A stretch of 11,061 nucleotides of DNA from positions 1 to 11,061 of the forward strand of contig CAZMGD010000125.1 in assembly GCA_964565705.1 (NCBI GenBank), in the 5' to 3' direction. The notes beneath the pieces are model-generated. The model was not told where the DNA came from. It did not search any database and was given only the letters and a program-made list of their open reading frames with translations. The DNA is from CAZMGD01 sp964565705 (GTDB lineage: Bacteria > Actinomycetota > Acidimicrobiia > Acidimicrobiales > Ilumatobacteraceae). Position 1 is the first letter of the stretch. Each line of letters starts with the position of its first letter. Made by a program: the position numbers and the translations under genes. Of the stretch, positions 1-6,446 are shown piece after piece.

Positions 1-4
1 GGCC

Positions 5-484
5 ATGAGCACCGATCAGAAGGTCGAGCAGGCCTGGGAGACCCCGTCGCAGGAGGAGATCCCAGTCATCACCAAGATGCACGTGTCCGCGCTGGAGTCG
101 TCCGACGACGACGCGGTGTGGGTGCAGGCCGGCATGCACCACGTGCTGCTGTCCACCGTCGGGCGCAAGACGGGCGCGACCCACAAGGTCGCCCTGCCGT
201 TCTGGCGCGCCCCCGACGGTGTGCGCGTGGTCGTGGCGTCGTTCGCCGGCGCGACCAAGGATCCGGCCTGGTTCACGAACCTCGCCGACCGCACCGCCAA
301 CCCGAAGGTGTTCGTGCGCGTGCAGGGCGGTTCGTTCTGGTCGGTTCCCGAGATCCTCGACGGCGACGAGCACGCCCGGATCTGGAAGCTTCTCAACGAG
401 GACCGGGCCTGGTACGACAACTACCAGGCCAAGACCGAGCGCCGGATCCCGCTCGTGCGGCTCCCCGAGACCGAGCCAGCCTGA
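5..484 (+). CDS. DUF385 / deazaflavin (F420)-dependent nitroreductase-family protein
   Basis: A 159-residue protein of the DUF385 family, which includes the mycobacterial F420H2-dependent nitro/quinone reductases of the Ddn type. These have a split beta-barrel fold and bind the deazaflavin cofactor F420. The hallmark stretch is visible at about residues 48-110: LLSTVGRKTGATHKVALPF, then a short DG turn, VVVASFAGATKDPAWFTNL, and a NPKVFVRV strand. The G-R-K-T-G and P-A-W-F-x-N-L elements match the cofactor-binding core of the family. The N-terminal 40 residues are acidic and poorly conserved. Only four bases precede the ATG, so the ribosome binding site is not visible and a start further upstream cannot be excluded. 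The next gene begins 10 nt downstream on the same strand, so the two are probably co-transcribed. The substrate is unknown; a cofactor-storage or flavin-binding role is the main alternative to a reductase. Confidence 0.88.
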   Translation: MSTDQKVEQAWETPSQEEIPVITKMHVSALESSDDDAVWVQAGMHHVLLSTVGRKTGATHKVALPFWRAPDGVRVVVASFAGATKDPAWFTNLADRTANPKVFVRVQGGSFWSVPEILDGDEHARIWKLLNEDRAWYDNYQAKTERRIPLVRLPETEPA

Positions 485-494
485 GCTCGTCGCC

Positions 495-1862
495 GTGACC
501 GAGCTCCCGAACGACCTGCCCGCCGGGATGGCGGAGTGGGTGGCCGAGGTCGGAGGCGGCACGATCACCCGGCTCGAGCGGCACGTCGCTCGCCGCGAGG
601 CGTGGGTGGTCGACGTGACCCGCCCGGACGGGACGGTGCTGGAGGGCTTCCTCCGCTTGGAGCGTGAGCCGGTCGGTCTCGACTCGGCGACATCGCTGCT
701 CAAGGAGACCAAGATCATCGAGGCGCTGGCCTCGACGTCGGTGCCGGTGCCCGCGGTGTACGGGCGCAGCGACGAGCTCGGCTGCACGCTGTTCGAGCGG
801 GCCCGTGGGCGCAGCGACATCGACAAGGTCGCCGACGTCCGCCAGCAGCGCGCCGTGATGGAGGACTTCATCCGCGTGATGGCGCGGATGCACGCGCTCG
901 ACGTCGACGAGCTCGGGCTCGCCCCCTACCTCGCGTACGTGCCGACGAACGCTCGCGAGGCGGCGCTCAACGACGTCGACCTCGCGCTGCGCACCCATGA
1001 CGGCTTCCTGGCGCGCTACTGCGAGCCGCTGATCACCTACGCCGTGGACTGGCTGCGTCGGAACGCGCCGACGTCGATGGCCCGCCTGTCGCTCGTCCAG
1101 GGCGACACCGGGCCCGTCAACTTCCTGTTCGAGGGCGACGAGGTCACGGCGGTCATCGACCTGGAGTGGGGTCACTACGGCGACCCGCTCGAAGATCTCG
1201 GCAACTTCTGCGTCCGCGAGTTCTGGAACCCGTCGGGTGGCCTCGGCGGCCTGTTCCGCCTCTACGAGCAAGAGTCCGGCATCCCGTACTCCCGGTTCGC
1301 CGCGCAGTACTACCGGGTGCAGCAGAACGTGCGGGGCATGATCCCGATCCACGCCGTCACGGTGCACGCCCATCCGACCGAGCCCATCGCCTGGTTCCTC
1401 GCCTACCGCTACGTCGGGGATCGGGCCACCTGTGAATCGATCGCCGAGGCCGCGGGCATCGTGGTCGAGCGCCCGGAGATGCCCGACGACAGCGGCACGG
1501 GTGACGTGCTCGCCGCGGCGGCCGCCCACATCCTCCAACACGACATCGGGCCACACCTGACCGACGCCTTCGCTGCCTCGCGCGCCAATGACGTCGGCAT
1601 CTTGCTGGAGGTGATGGAGCGTCGACGCCGGTTCGGCGCGCAGCTGGCGTCGATCGAGTGCGACGAGCTGGCCACGTTGCTCGGTTCGCGACCGTCAGAT
1701 CTCGGCGAGGGTCTCCGTCGCCTCGATGACGCGATCCGCACGGGTGGCCTGGATGGCGCGGCGACGATCAGGTACCTGACCCGGCGGGCCTACCGGGACG
1801 AGTGGCTCCACGCCCCGGCGGTGGCGCTCTATCCCGATCGTCGTTGGTCAGCGCTCGACTGA
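495..1862 (+). CDS. APH/choline-kinase-like phosphotransferase family protein
   Basis: A 455-residue kinase-like protein of the aminoglycoside phosphotransferase (APH) family. The catalytic loop is QGDTGPVNF at residues 202-210. The usual His of the HGD Brenner motif is Gln here, while the catalytic Asp (D204) and metal-ligand Asn (N209) are kept. The metal-binding DFG-like motif is VIDLEW at 220-225 with D222, followed by GHYGDPLEDLGNF. Together these indicate an active phosphotransferase. Such proteins in environmental actinobacteria often sit beside acyl-CoA dehydrogenases or reductases and have unknown small-molecule substrates; antibiotic resistance should not be assumed. About 110 residues after the core form a helical C-terminal extension rich in Arg and Asp. 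The GTG start was chosen because it follows the upstream stop by 10 nt and precedes the first plausible kinase N-lobe sequence. No good Shine-Dalgarno is present, which fits coupling to the upstream gene. Confidence 0.85.
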   Translation: MTELPNDLPAGMAEWVAEVGGGTITRLERHVARREAWVVDVTRPDGTVLEGFLRLEREPVGLDSATSLLKETKIIEALASTSVPVPAVYGRSDELGCTLFERARGRSDIDKVADVRQQRAVMEDFIRVMARMHALDVDELGLAPYLAYVPTNAREAALNDVDLALRTHDGFLARYCEPLITYAVDWLRRNAPTSMARLSLVQGDTGPVNFLFEGDEVTAVIDLEWGHYGDPLEDLGNFCVREFWNPSGGLGGLFRLYEQESGIPYSRFAAQYYRVQQNVRGMIPIHAVTVHAHPTEPIAWFLAYRYVGDRATCESIAEAAGIVVERPEMPDDSGTGDVLAAAAAHILQHDIGPHLTDAFAASRANDVGILLEVMERRRRFGAQLASIECDELATLLGSRPSDLGEGLRRLDDAIRTGGLDGAATIRYLTRRAYRDEWLHAPAVALYPDRRWSALD

Positions 1863-1876
1863 AGCCCTCGGCGGCC

Positions 1877-2197
1877 TCAGTGTGCCGACGTCAGCTTCAA
1901 CCCGACGATGCTGAGCACGAGCAGCGACAGGAACAGCACGCGCGCCGGCGTCGCGGGGTCGCCGTGCCGAACGATCCCGACGAGGGCGGCGCCCACGGCG
2001 CCGACGCCCACCCACACGCTGTACGCAGTTCCGAGCGGGATCGTCCGGGTGGCCACCGCGAGCAACAGCATGCTGGCCATGAGGAGCACCCCGAACATCG
2101 CGGTCGGAAGTGGCCGGGTCAGACCATTGGTCGAGGGCATCACCGACGCCCAGGCGACCTCGAGCAGACCGGCGACGATGAGCAGCATCCACGACAT
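1877..2197 (-). CDS. gdx: SMR-family guanidinium exporter (Gdx/SugE type)
   Basis: A 106-residue small multidrug resistance protein with four membrane helices, at about residues 3-20, 33-50, 55-76 and 84-104. It starts MSWMLLIVAGLLEVAW, as SugE/Gdx proteins do. The proton- and substrate-coupling Glu is E13. The other residues lining the guanidinium site of characterised Gdx proteins are also present: W16, S42, Y59 and W62, the last two within GTAYSVWVGVG. The Gdx subgroup exports guanidinium in exchange for protons as a dual-topology dimer. The usual Lys-Tyr after helix 1 is Pro-Ser here (P21, S22), which is a small oddity. The GGAGG at 2203-2207 lies 5 nt before the ATG, and a guanidine-III riboswitch lies just upstream, which strongly supports guanidine rather than a quaternary ammonium drug as the substrate. 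The gene converges with the phosphotransferase gene across a 14-nt gap. Confidence 0.93.
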   Translation of the reverse strand: MSWMLLIVAGLLEVAWASVMPSTNGLTRPLPTAMFGVLLMASMLLLAVATRTIPLGTAYSVWVGVGAVGAALVGIVRHGDPATPARVLFLSLLVLSIVGLKLTSAH

Positions 2198-2202
2198 GGC
2201 AG

Positions 2203-2207
2203 CCTCC
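2203..2207 (-). promoter_or_regulatory. Shine-Dalgarno site of the gdx gene
   Basis: GGAGG on the minus strand, 5 nt upstream of the ATG at 2197. It lies directly after the riboswitch 3' strand (which ends at 2213), so it is the likely regulated element of the switch. Confidence 0.8.
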
Positions 2208-2212
2208 GCAGA

Positions 2213-2252
2213 GACCGTCTTCGCCGTTCCCGGTACGGTCACCCTCGTCGGG
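2213..2252 (-). ncRNA. guanidine-III (ykkC-III) riboswitch
   Basis: Read on the minus strand, this 40-nt segment follows the guanidine-III consensus almost column for column. It has CCCGACGAGG, then a GACCGT strand, TACCGGG, a short variable loop and GAAGACGGTC. The pseudoknot can be drawn: CCCG (2252-2249) pairs with CGGG (2232-2229), and GACCGT (2240-2235) pairs perfectly with ACGGTC (2218-2213). The conserved ACGAGG and AAGACGG nucleotides of the ligand pocket are present. The GGAGG ribosome binding site of the exporter follows the 3' end of the aptamer by five bases. This suggests that guanidinium binding changes access to the site, giving translational control. Consensus and pairing are both seen directly, and the downstream gene is the expected target for this class. 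Confidence 0.92.
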
Positions 2253-2904
2253 TGGAGCCACGTGCAGCTCCGGCCTCGAATGCTATCCGCGCTGCACCCG
2301 GAGCCGCCTGTGACTTGCGTAGCAGGATCAATGCAGATGCAACCATCGCGACGACGGCGAAGTAGATGACGGGCCCCTCTCCGTGATGCAGCCCGTAGAC
2401 CAGCCAGAGGGCCCCCTCGACCCCGGTCAAGAGCCATGTCGCCGACGCGACACCGCTCGGACCGTCGGTGTGCCACGCGGTCCACACCGCCGGTGTGACC
2501 TGGAGCGCGTATGCCGCGGCGAGCAACACGCCGAGGTACGCCCGTCCCCCGAACGCCGCGGTCGCGCAGACGGCGACGAACCAGATCGCACCGGCACGTA
2601 GCGCCGGGCCGGTGATCGCCCCGCGGTGGACGAGCGCCACGGCGAGCACGGTGTTGGAGGCTGCCATCATCAGCGCCTCCGGCACCGCTGACCAGAGACC
2701 ACCGCTCACGGTGTAGGCGAGCCACGCCAGTTCGGTGCCGATCCCGATCGCGGCGCTGGCGAGGGAGACGCCCCTGGCGTCGCGCAGGACGATCACCCGA
2801 CGCAACTGGGGCAATGAACCGATCGCAGCGATCGTCGTCGCTGTCACCGCGGCCAGGTCGGCGATCGCCGCACTCGTGCTCGACCCCATCCCCGTCCACC
2901 ACAT
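2239..2904 (-). CDS. PQ-loop repeat (SWEET/SemiSWEET-like) membrane protein
   Basis: A 221-residue hydrophobic protein with about seven predicted membrane helices and two PQ-loop repeats. The first repeat has the classic SLPQLRRVI at residues 30-38, followed by a short loop and GVSLAS. The second is degenerate: QVTPAVWTAW at 135-144, then GPSGVAS. PQ-loop proteins include SemiSWEET sugar transporters, lysosomal amino-acid exporters and other small-solute carriers. The substrate cannot be predicted here. The start is uncertain: ATG at 2904 has no clear Shine-Dalgarno, while ATG at 2889 (five codons in) is preceded by GGTGGA at suitable spacing. The last four sense codons and the stop lie inside the guanidine-III aptamer of the next gene, and the stop is only 41 nt from the gdx start. 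An operon is therefore likely, and a role connected with guanidine or its breakdown products is possible but only inferred. The short Arg-rich tail is cytoplasmic-like. Confidence 0.82.
   Translation of the reverse strand: MWWTGMGSSTSAAIADLAAVTATTIAAIGSLPQLRRVIVLRDARGVSLASAAIGIGTELAWLAYTVSGGLWSAVPEALMMAASNTVLAVALVHRGAITGPALRAGAIWFVAVCATAAFGGRAYLGVLLAAAYALQVTPAVWTAWHTDGPSGVASATWLLTGVEGALWLVYGLHHGEGPVIYFAVVAMVASALILLRKSQAAPGAARIAFEAGAARGSTRRG
2280..2285 (-). promoter_or_regulatory. possible internal -10 element for the riboswitch-gdx transcript
   Basis: TAGCAT on the minus strand fits the actinobacterial TANNNT -10 pattern. It would put a transcription start near 2273, about 20 nt before the aptamer. 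No convincing -35 is seen 16-19 nt upstream. It lies inside the PQ-loop coding region. It is offered only because a separate gdx transcript would otherwise need read-through from the PQ-loop gene. Confidence 0.22.
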
Positions 2905-3099
2905 GGACTCACAGAGCGCGGGGCGCGACGCTGGATGGCGTTTGGCGCCGGGGGCTGGACGGGCGCCGACGTGATCGAACCGTTCCCCGATCCGGAGGCG
3001 CCACCGACGCAATCGCCCCGACACCTGACCGTTCGCCTCGGGCCGCGCCGTAGCGCGTCGATATGGTCGGGCGACTTCGAGGAAAGGAGGCGCCCGGCC
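2905..3099. other. divergent intergenic region
   Basis: This 195-nt gap lies between the PQ-loop gene (minus) and the DUF35 operon (plus), so promoters for both must lie here or nearby. It is GC-rich with no convincing small gene. A weak plus-strand -10-like TATGGT is at 3062-3067, without a recognisable -35. No operator-like palindrome was found. Confidence 0.45.
3085..3090 (+). promoter_or_regulatory. Shine-Dalgarno site of the DUF35 operon
   Basis: AGGAGG lies 9 nt before the ATG at 3100. It fixes this start in a frame that remains open for about 55 codons further upstream. Confidence 0.8.
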
Positions 3100-4080
3100 A
3101 TGACTCGCTTCGTCGAGAACACGATCACATTCCCTTACAAGCGGTCGCTGGGCCCGGTCATCGGGCCGTTCATGACCGCGCTCACGGATCGTCGGATCCT
3201 CGGCATCCGCCACGGTGAGCAGGTGATCGCTCCGCCGATGGAGTGGGACCCGGCCACCGGTGACACGATCGACGGCGACCTCGTGGAGGTCGGCCCAGCA
3301 GGCACGGTCGAGTCATGGACCTGGGTGCCGTCGCCCTCACGGCAGCACCCGCTCGACCACCCCTTCGCGTTCGCGTTCATCCGCCTCGACGGTGCCAGCA
3401 ACGTGATGCTCCACGCGGTCGACGCCGCAACCCCCGACGCGATCTCCAACGGCGCCCGCGTCGCGCCGCGCTGGCGCGGCACCCGTCGCGGTGCCATCGA
3501 CGACATCGTCTGCTTCGTGCTGGGTGAGGAATCCGAGATCGAGGGGGACGACGCGGGGTCCAAGGAATCCGTCGAGTTGATGGACTACAACGCCTCGATC
3601 ACCTACGTGAACCCGGTGTCGCCGACCCTCGATCGAACCGTGGCAGCCAGCGAGGAGGGGCGCCTGATCGGCCAGGAGTGCCCGAGCTGCGGGCGCGTCT
3701 ACGCCGGTGGCCGGGGCCTGTGCCCGATCGACGCGACGATCTTCACCGAGGAGAACGACGTCGACCTGCCCCAGACCGGCACGATCACGAACTTCGTCGT
3801 CGTGACGCCGGTGCAGTATCCCGGCCAGACCGAGACCGAGCCGTTCGCTCGCGTGTTCGTGCTGCTCGACGGCACCGATGTCGTGCTCGGCTACCAGCCG
3901 ACGGTCGAGCTGCCGGTCGACGACGTGCACGTCGGCGTGCGCGTCTCCGCCGTGTGGGCCTCGCCCGGCGAGGCGGCCGACAATGCAAGCGTCGGAGGCA
4001 ACTACGGCCGGCTGGTCGGGTGGATCCCGAACGGTGAGCCCGATGTCGACGACCCCGACCTCGTGAACAGGATCTTCTGA
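3100..4080 (+). CDS. double OB-fold / DUF35 zinc-ribbon acyl-CoA-associated protein
   Basis: A 326-residue protein with two DUF35-type OB-fold halves. The C-terminal half starts with a rubredoxin-like zinc ribbon: C194-P-S-C197 and, after ten residues, C208-P-I-D211. The fourth zinc ligand, normally Cys, is Asp. An OB fold follows (TGTITNFVVVTPVQYPG, then FARVFVLLDG). The N-terminal half repeats the OB pattern (AGTVESWTWVPSP, then FAFAFIRLDGASNVMLHAV), but its ribbon has lost all cysteines, with IRHGEQVIAPPMEWDP in its place. DUF35 proteins bind CoA thioesters and act as obligate partners of thiolase-fold enzymes, as in ChsH2-Ltp2 of sterol side-chain cleavage, BbsA-BbsB, and archaeal acetoacetyl-CoA thiolase/HMG-CoA synthase. 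Two thiolase-fold genes follow immediately, and the stop overlaps the next ATG by one base (TGATG). A partner role is therefore strongly suggested, though the substrate is unknown. Confidence 0.87.
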   Translation: MTRFVENTITFPYKRSLGPVIGPFMTALTDRRILGIRHGEQVIAPPMEWDPATGDTIDGDLVEVGPAGTVESWTWVPSPSRQHPLDHPFAFAFIRLDGASNVMLHAVDAATPDAISNGARVAPRWRGTRRGAIDDIVCFVLGEESEIEGDDAGSKESVELMDYNASITYVNPVSPTLDRTVAASEEGRLIGQECPSCGRVYAGGRGLCPIDATIFTEENDVDLPQTGTITNFVVVTPVQYPGQTETEPFARVFVLLDGTDVVLGYQPTVELPVDDVHVGVRVSAVWASPGEAADNASVGGNYGRLVGWIPNGEPDVDDPDLVNRIF

Positions 4081-5135
4081 TGGTGGATGTAGCCGTCGTC
4101 GGCTGGGCCCAGACGGCCATGGTCCGGCGCACCGACCTCTCCGAGACCCAGCTGCTGGTCAATGCGATCAGCGATGCACTGAGTCCGCTCGGCCTCACCC
4201 GCGCCGATGTGGACTTCACGTGCCTCGGCAGCTGCGATTACATCACCGGCCAGGCGTTCTCGTTCGTGCAGAACCTCGATGCCCTCGGCGCGTGGCCGCC
4301 CAAGCAGGACTCCCACGTCGAGCTCGACGGCGCCTGGGCACTGTACGAGGCGTGGCTGCGCCTCCAGCACGGCGACATCGAGATCGCGGTCGTGACGGGC
4401 TCCGGCCGGTCGTCCACGGGCGATCCGGCACTGATCTACCCGATGGAGATGGATCCGTACTACCTCGCCCCGCTGGGCGCCGACCCGCTGACGTTCGCCG
4501 CCCTGCAGGCCCGGGCGCTGATCGCCGCCGGCATCACCGACGAGCGGGCGATGGCCGAGACGGCGGTTCGGTCGCGGAGGAACGCGATCGGCAACGAGCA
4601 TGCCCAGGTGCAGGGCGAGGGCGACGTCGACGAGCTGCTGGCGGGGGAGTACGTGCGCGAGCCGCTGCGCCGCCACGACCTGCCACCGATCACCGACGGT
4701 GCCTGCGCGATGGTGCTGGCGACCGCCGAGCGGGCCCGCCAACTGGTGGAACGGCCAGCGTTCATCACCGGCATCGACCACCGCAGCGAGGGCCACAACC
4801 CGGCGTTCCGCGATCTCACCGACTCGCCCTCGACCCGCATCGCCGGTCAGGAGGCGGGCGTCGGCAACGGCCCGATCGAGATCGCCGAGCTGCAGGCCGC
4901 GTTCACGCACGAGGAGGCCCTCCTGTCGCGCGCGCTCGGCCTCGGCCCCGACACCACGATCAACCGGTCGGGCGGCGCGCTGGCGTCGAACCCGATCATG
5001 GCGACCGGCCTCGTGCGCATCGGTCACGCAGCCGACCACATCTTCGGCGGCGGCAACCGTGCCCTCGCCCACTCGACGTCGGGCCCGTGCCTGCAACAGA
5101 ACCTGGTCTGCATCCTCGAAGGGAGCCCCCGATGA
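4080..5135 (+). CDS. thiolase-fold protein (SCP2/Ltp-like), first of pair
   Basis: A 351-residue thiolase-superfamily protein, shorter than classical thiolases (about 390). It starts VDVAVVGWAQTAMVRR. The region that normally carries the nucleophilic Cys reads HVELDGAWALYEAW (residues 80-90), with no Cys. The usual GHP of the C-terminal catalytic His motif is SGGALASNPIMATG, with Asn (N304) for His. The end of the protein keeps the family-like AHSTSGPCLQQN, with C337. A Claisen-type thiolase reaction is therefore unlikely. A retro-aldolase of the Ltp2 type, which also lacks the thiolase Cys and works with a DUF35 partner, or a structural subunit of a heteromer, fits better. Start and stop overlap with both neighbours (TGATG upstream, ATGA downstream), so the three products are probably made in fixed ratio. 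Confidence 0.88.
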   Translation: MVDVAVVGWAQTAMVRRTDLSETQLLVNAISDALSPLGLTRADVDFTCLGSCDYITGQAFSFVQNLDALGAWPPKQDSHVELDGAWALYEAWLRLQHGDIEIAVVTGSGRSSTGDPALIYPMEMDPYYLAPLGADPLTFAALQARALIAAGITDERAMAETAVRSRRNAIGNEHAQVQGEGDVDELLAGEYVREPLRRHDLPPITDGACAMVLATAERARQLVERPAFITGIDHRSEGHNPAFRDLTDSPSTRIAGQEAGVGNGPIEIAELQAAFTHEEALLSRALGLGPDTTINRSGGALASNPIMATGLVRIGHAADHIFGGGNRALAHSTSGPCLQQNLVCILEGSPR

Positions 5136-6301
5136 CCCACTCGGTGGAACCGTGCGCTGTCGTCGGCATCGGCCAGACGCACCACAAGTCGCGCCGCCGC
5201 GACGTCTCCTTCGGTGGGCTCGTCCGCGAGGCCGCGTTCCGCGCGCTCGAGGACGCCCACATGACGATGGCCGACATCGACGCCGTCGTGATCGGCAAGG
5301 CCCCCGACCTGTTCGAGGGCGTGATGAAGCCGGAGCTGTACCTGTCCGATGCCCTCGGGGCGATCGGCAAGCCGATGTTCCGCGTCCACACCGCCGGCTC
5401 CGTCGGCGGCACGACCGGTGTCGTCGGCGTGTCGCACATCCAGGCTCGCAAGCACCGCCGGGTGCTGGCGATCGCGTTCGAGAAGCAGTCCGAGGGCAAC
5501 GCCCAGTTCGCGCTCGGCTCCGGTCGCGGCGCCTCCCTCGGCGCCGGTGGGTCGTTCGCCCCGTTCATCCGGGCCTACATCCACCGCAGCGGCGCCCCCG
5601 AGCACATCGGCTGGAAGGTCGCGGTCAAGGACCGGCAGAACGCGCTGAAGAACCCCTACGCCCACCTCAAGATCGAGGACATCTCGATCGAGAAGGTGCG
5701 GAACTCGCCGATGATGTGGGAGCCGCTGCGCTACCTCGAGTCGTGCCCGTCGTCCGACGGTGCGTGCGCGATCGTGCTCACCGACGAGCAGGGCGGCAAG
5801 GACGCTGCCGCCGACGGCCGTCCGCCGGCCTGGGTGCTCGGCACCGCGTCGCGCAGCGAGCCGGGCAACTTCCCCGGGCGCGACCCGGTCCGCCCGCAGG
5901 CGGCCGTCGACTGCGCGTGGCACGTCTACCGGCAGGCCGGCATCACCAACCCGCGCGAGCAGATCAGCATGGCCGAGCTGTACGTGCCGTTCTCGTGGCA
6001 CGAGGCGATCTGGCTGGAAGGCCACGACATCGCCGAGCAGGGCCAGGGTTGGCGGATGATCGACGACGGCGAGACCGAGATCGGTGGCTCGTTCCCGATC
6101 AACTGCTCCGGCGGCGTGCTGTCGTCCAACCCGATCGGGGCCTCCGGACTCCTGCGCTTCGCCGAAGCGGCGCTGCAGGTGCGCGGCATGGCCGGCGAGC
6201 ACCAGGTCGACGGTGCCAAGGTCGCCCTCGCCCAGGCCTACGGAGCCAACAGCCAGTACTTCAGCATGTGGGTCGTGGCCAACAGCCTCCAGCCGTTCTG
6301 A
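5132..6301 (+). CDS. thiolase-fold protein (SCP2/Ltp-like), second of pair
   Basis: A 389-residue lipid-transfer/thiolase-like protein starting MTHSVEPCAVVGIGQT. The nucleophile region is HTAGSVGGTTG (residues 86-96), with S90 where thiolases usually have Cys. The later motif is NCSGGVLSSNPIGASGLLRF, where N333 replaces the catalytic His of GHP. The rest of the fold is well conserved: a two-lobed repeat, SDGACAIVL around residue 209, and the PFSWHEAIWLEG helix. The ATG lies in the ATGA overlap with the previous stop, preceded by GGGAG. Together with the upstream thiolase-fold and DUF35 genes it probably forms a heteromeric acyl-CoA enzyme. Alternatives are an aldolase, a decarboxylase-like condensing subunit, or a non-catalytic partner. 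Calling it an acetyl-CoA acetyltransferase on family membership alone would be unsafe. Confidence 0.88.
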   Translation: MTHSVEPCAVVGIGQTHHKSRRRDVSFGGLVREAAFRALEDAHMTMADIDAVVIGKAPDLFEGVMKPELYLSDALGAIGKPMFRVHTAGSVGGTTGVVGVSHIQARKHRRVLAIAFEKQSEGNAQFALGSGRGASLGAGGSFAPFIRAYIHRSGAPEHIGWKVAVKDRQNALKNPYAHLKIEDISIEKVRNSPMMWEPLRYLESCPSSDGACAIVLTDEQGGKDAAADGRPPAWVLGTASRSEPGNFPGRDPVRPQAAVDCAWHVYRQAGITNPREQISMAELYVPFSWHEAIWLEGHDIAEQGQGWRMIDDGETEIGGSFPINCSGGVLSSNPIGASGLLRFAEAALQVRGMAGEHQVDGAKVALAQAYGANSQYFSMWVVANSLQPF

Positions 6302-6318
6302 GTGCTCGCTGCGCTCGC
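6302..6318 (+). repeat. 17-bp intergenic direct repeat, copy 1
   Basis: GTGCTCGCTGCGCTCGC begins immediately after the stop of the second thiolase-like gene. An identical copy lies 64 bp further on, and a related CGCTCGCTGTGTTCG lies between them. Each unit contains GCTCGC twice around TGC. Confidence 0.7.
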
Positions 6319-6365
6319 GGGGGCGGCTGCGGCGCCGATTCGTGGCCGCGCTCGCTGTGTTCGGG

Positions 6366-6382
6366 GTGCTCGCTGCGCTCGC
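6366..6382 (+). repeat. 17-bp intergenic direct repeat, copy 2
   Basis: Exact copy of the unit at 6302-6318. It is followed by a short CCGAG-C-CTCGG inverted repeat. Repeats of this composition look like short dispersed intergenic elements, but only a genome-wide count could show that. Confidence 0.7.
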
Positions 6383-6446
6383 CGAGCCTCGGTCCCCGCG
6401 TCGATGCCTCTGCCGACGCCTCCTCGTGCGGGCCTCGCTACAGACT

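Noticed and set aside
495..1862. Antibiotic-resistance aminoglycoside kinase
   Set aside because: The APH fold is clear, but the HGD motif is QGD, there is a long C-terminal extension, and the neighbourhood is not a resistance locus. Such proteins usually act on unknown metabolites.
4220..5131. In-frame upstream extension of the second thiolase-like protein by about 300 residues
   Set aside because: It would overlap the first thiolase-like gene in another frame. The ATG at 5132 has a Shine-Dalgarno-like GGGAG and gives the expected family N-terminus.
6302..6382. CRISPR array or insertion-sequence end
   Set aside because: There are only two exact copies of a 17-bp unit with unequal surroundings. 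There are no spacers of regular length, no transposase and no terminal inverted repeats.
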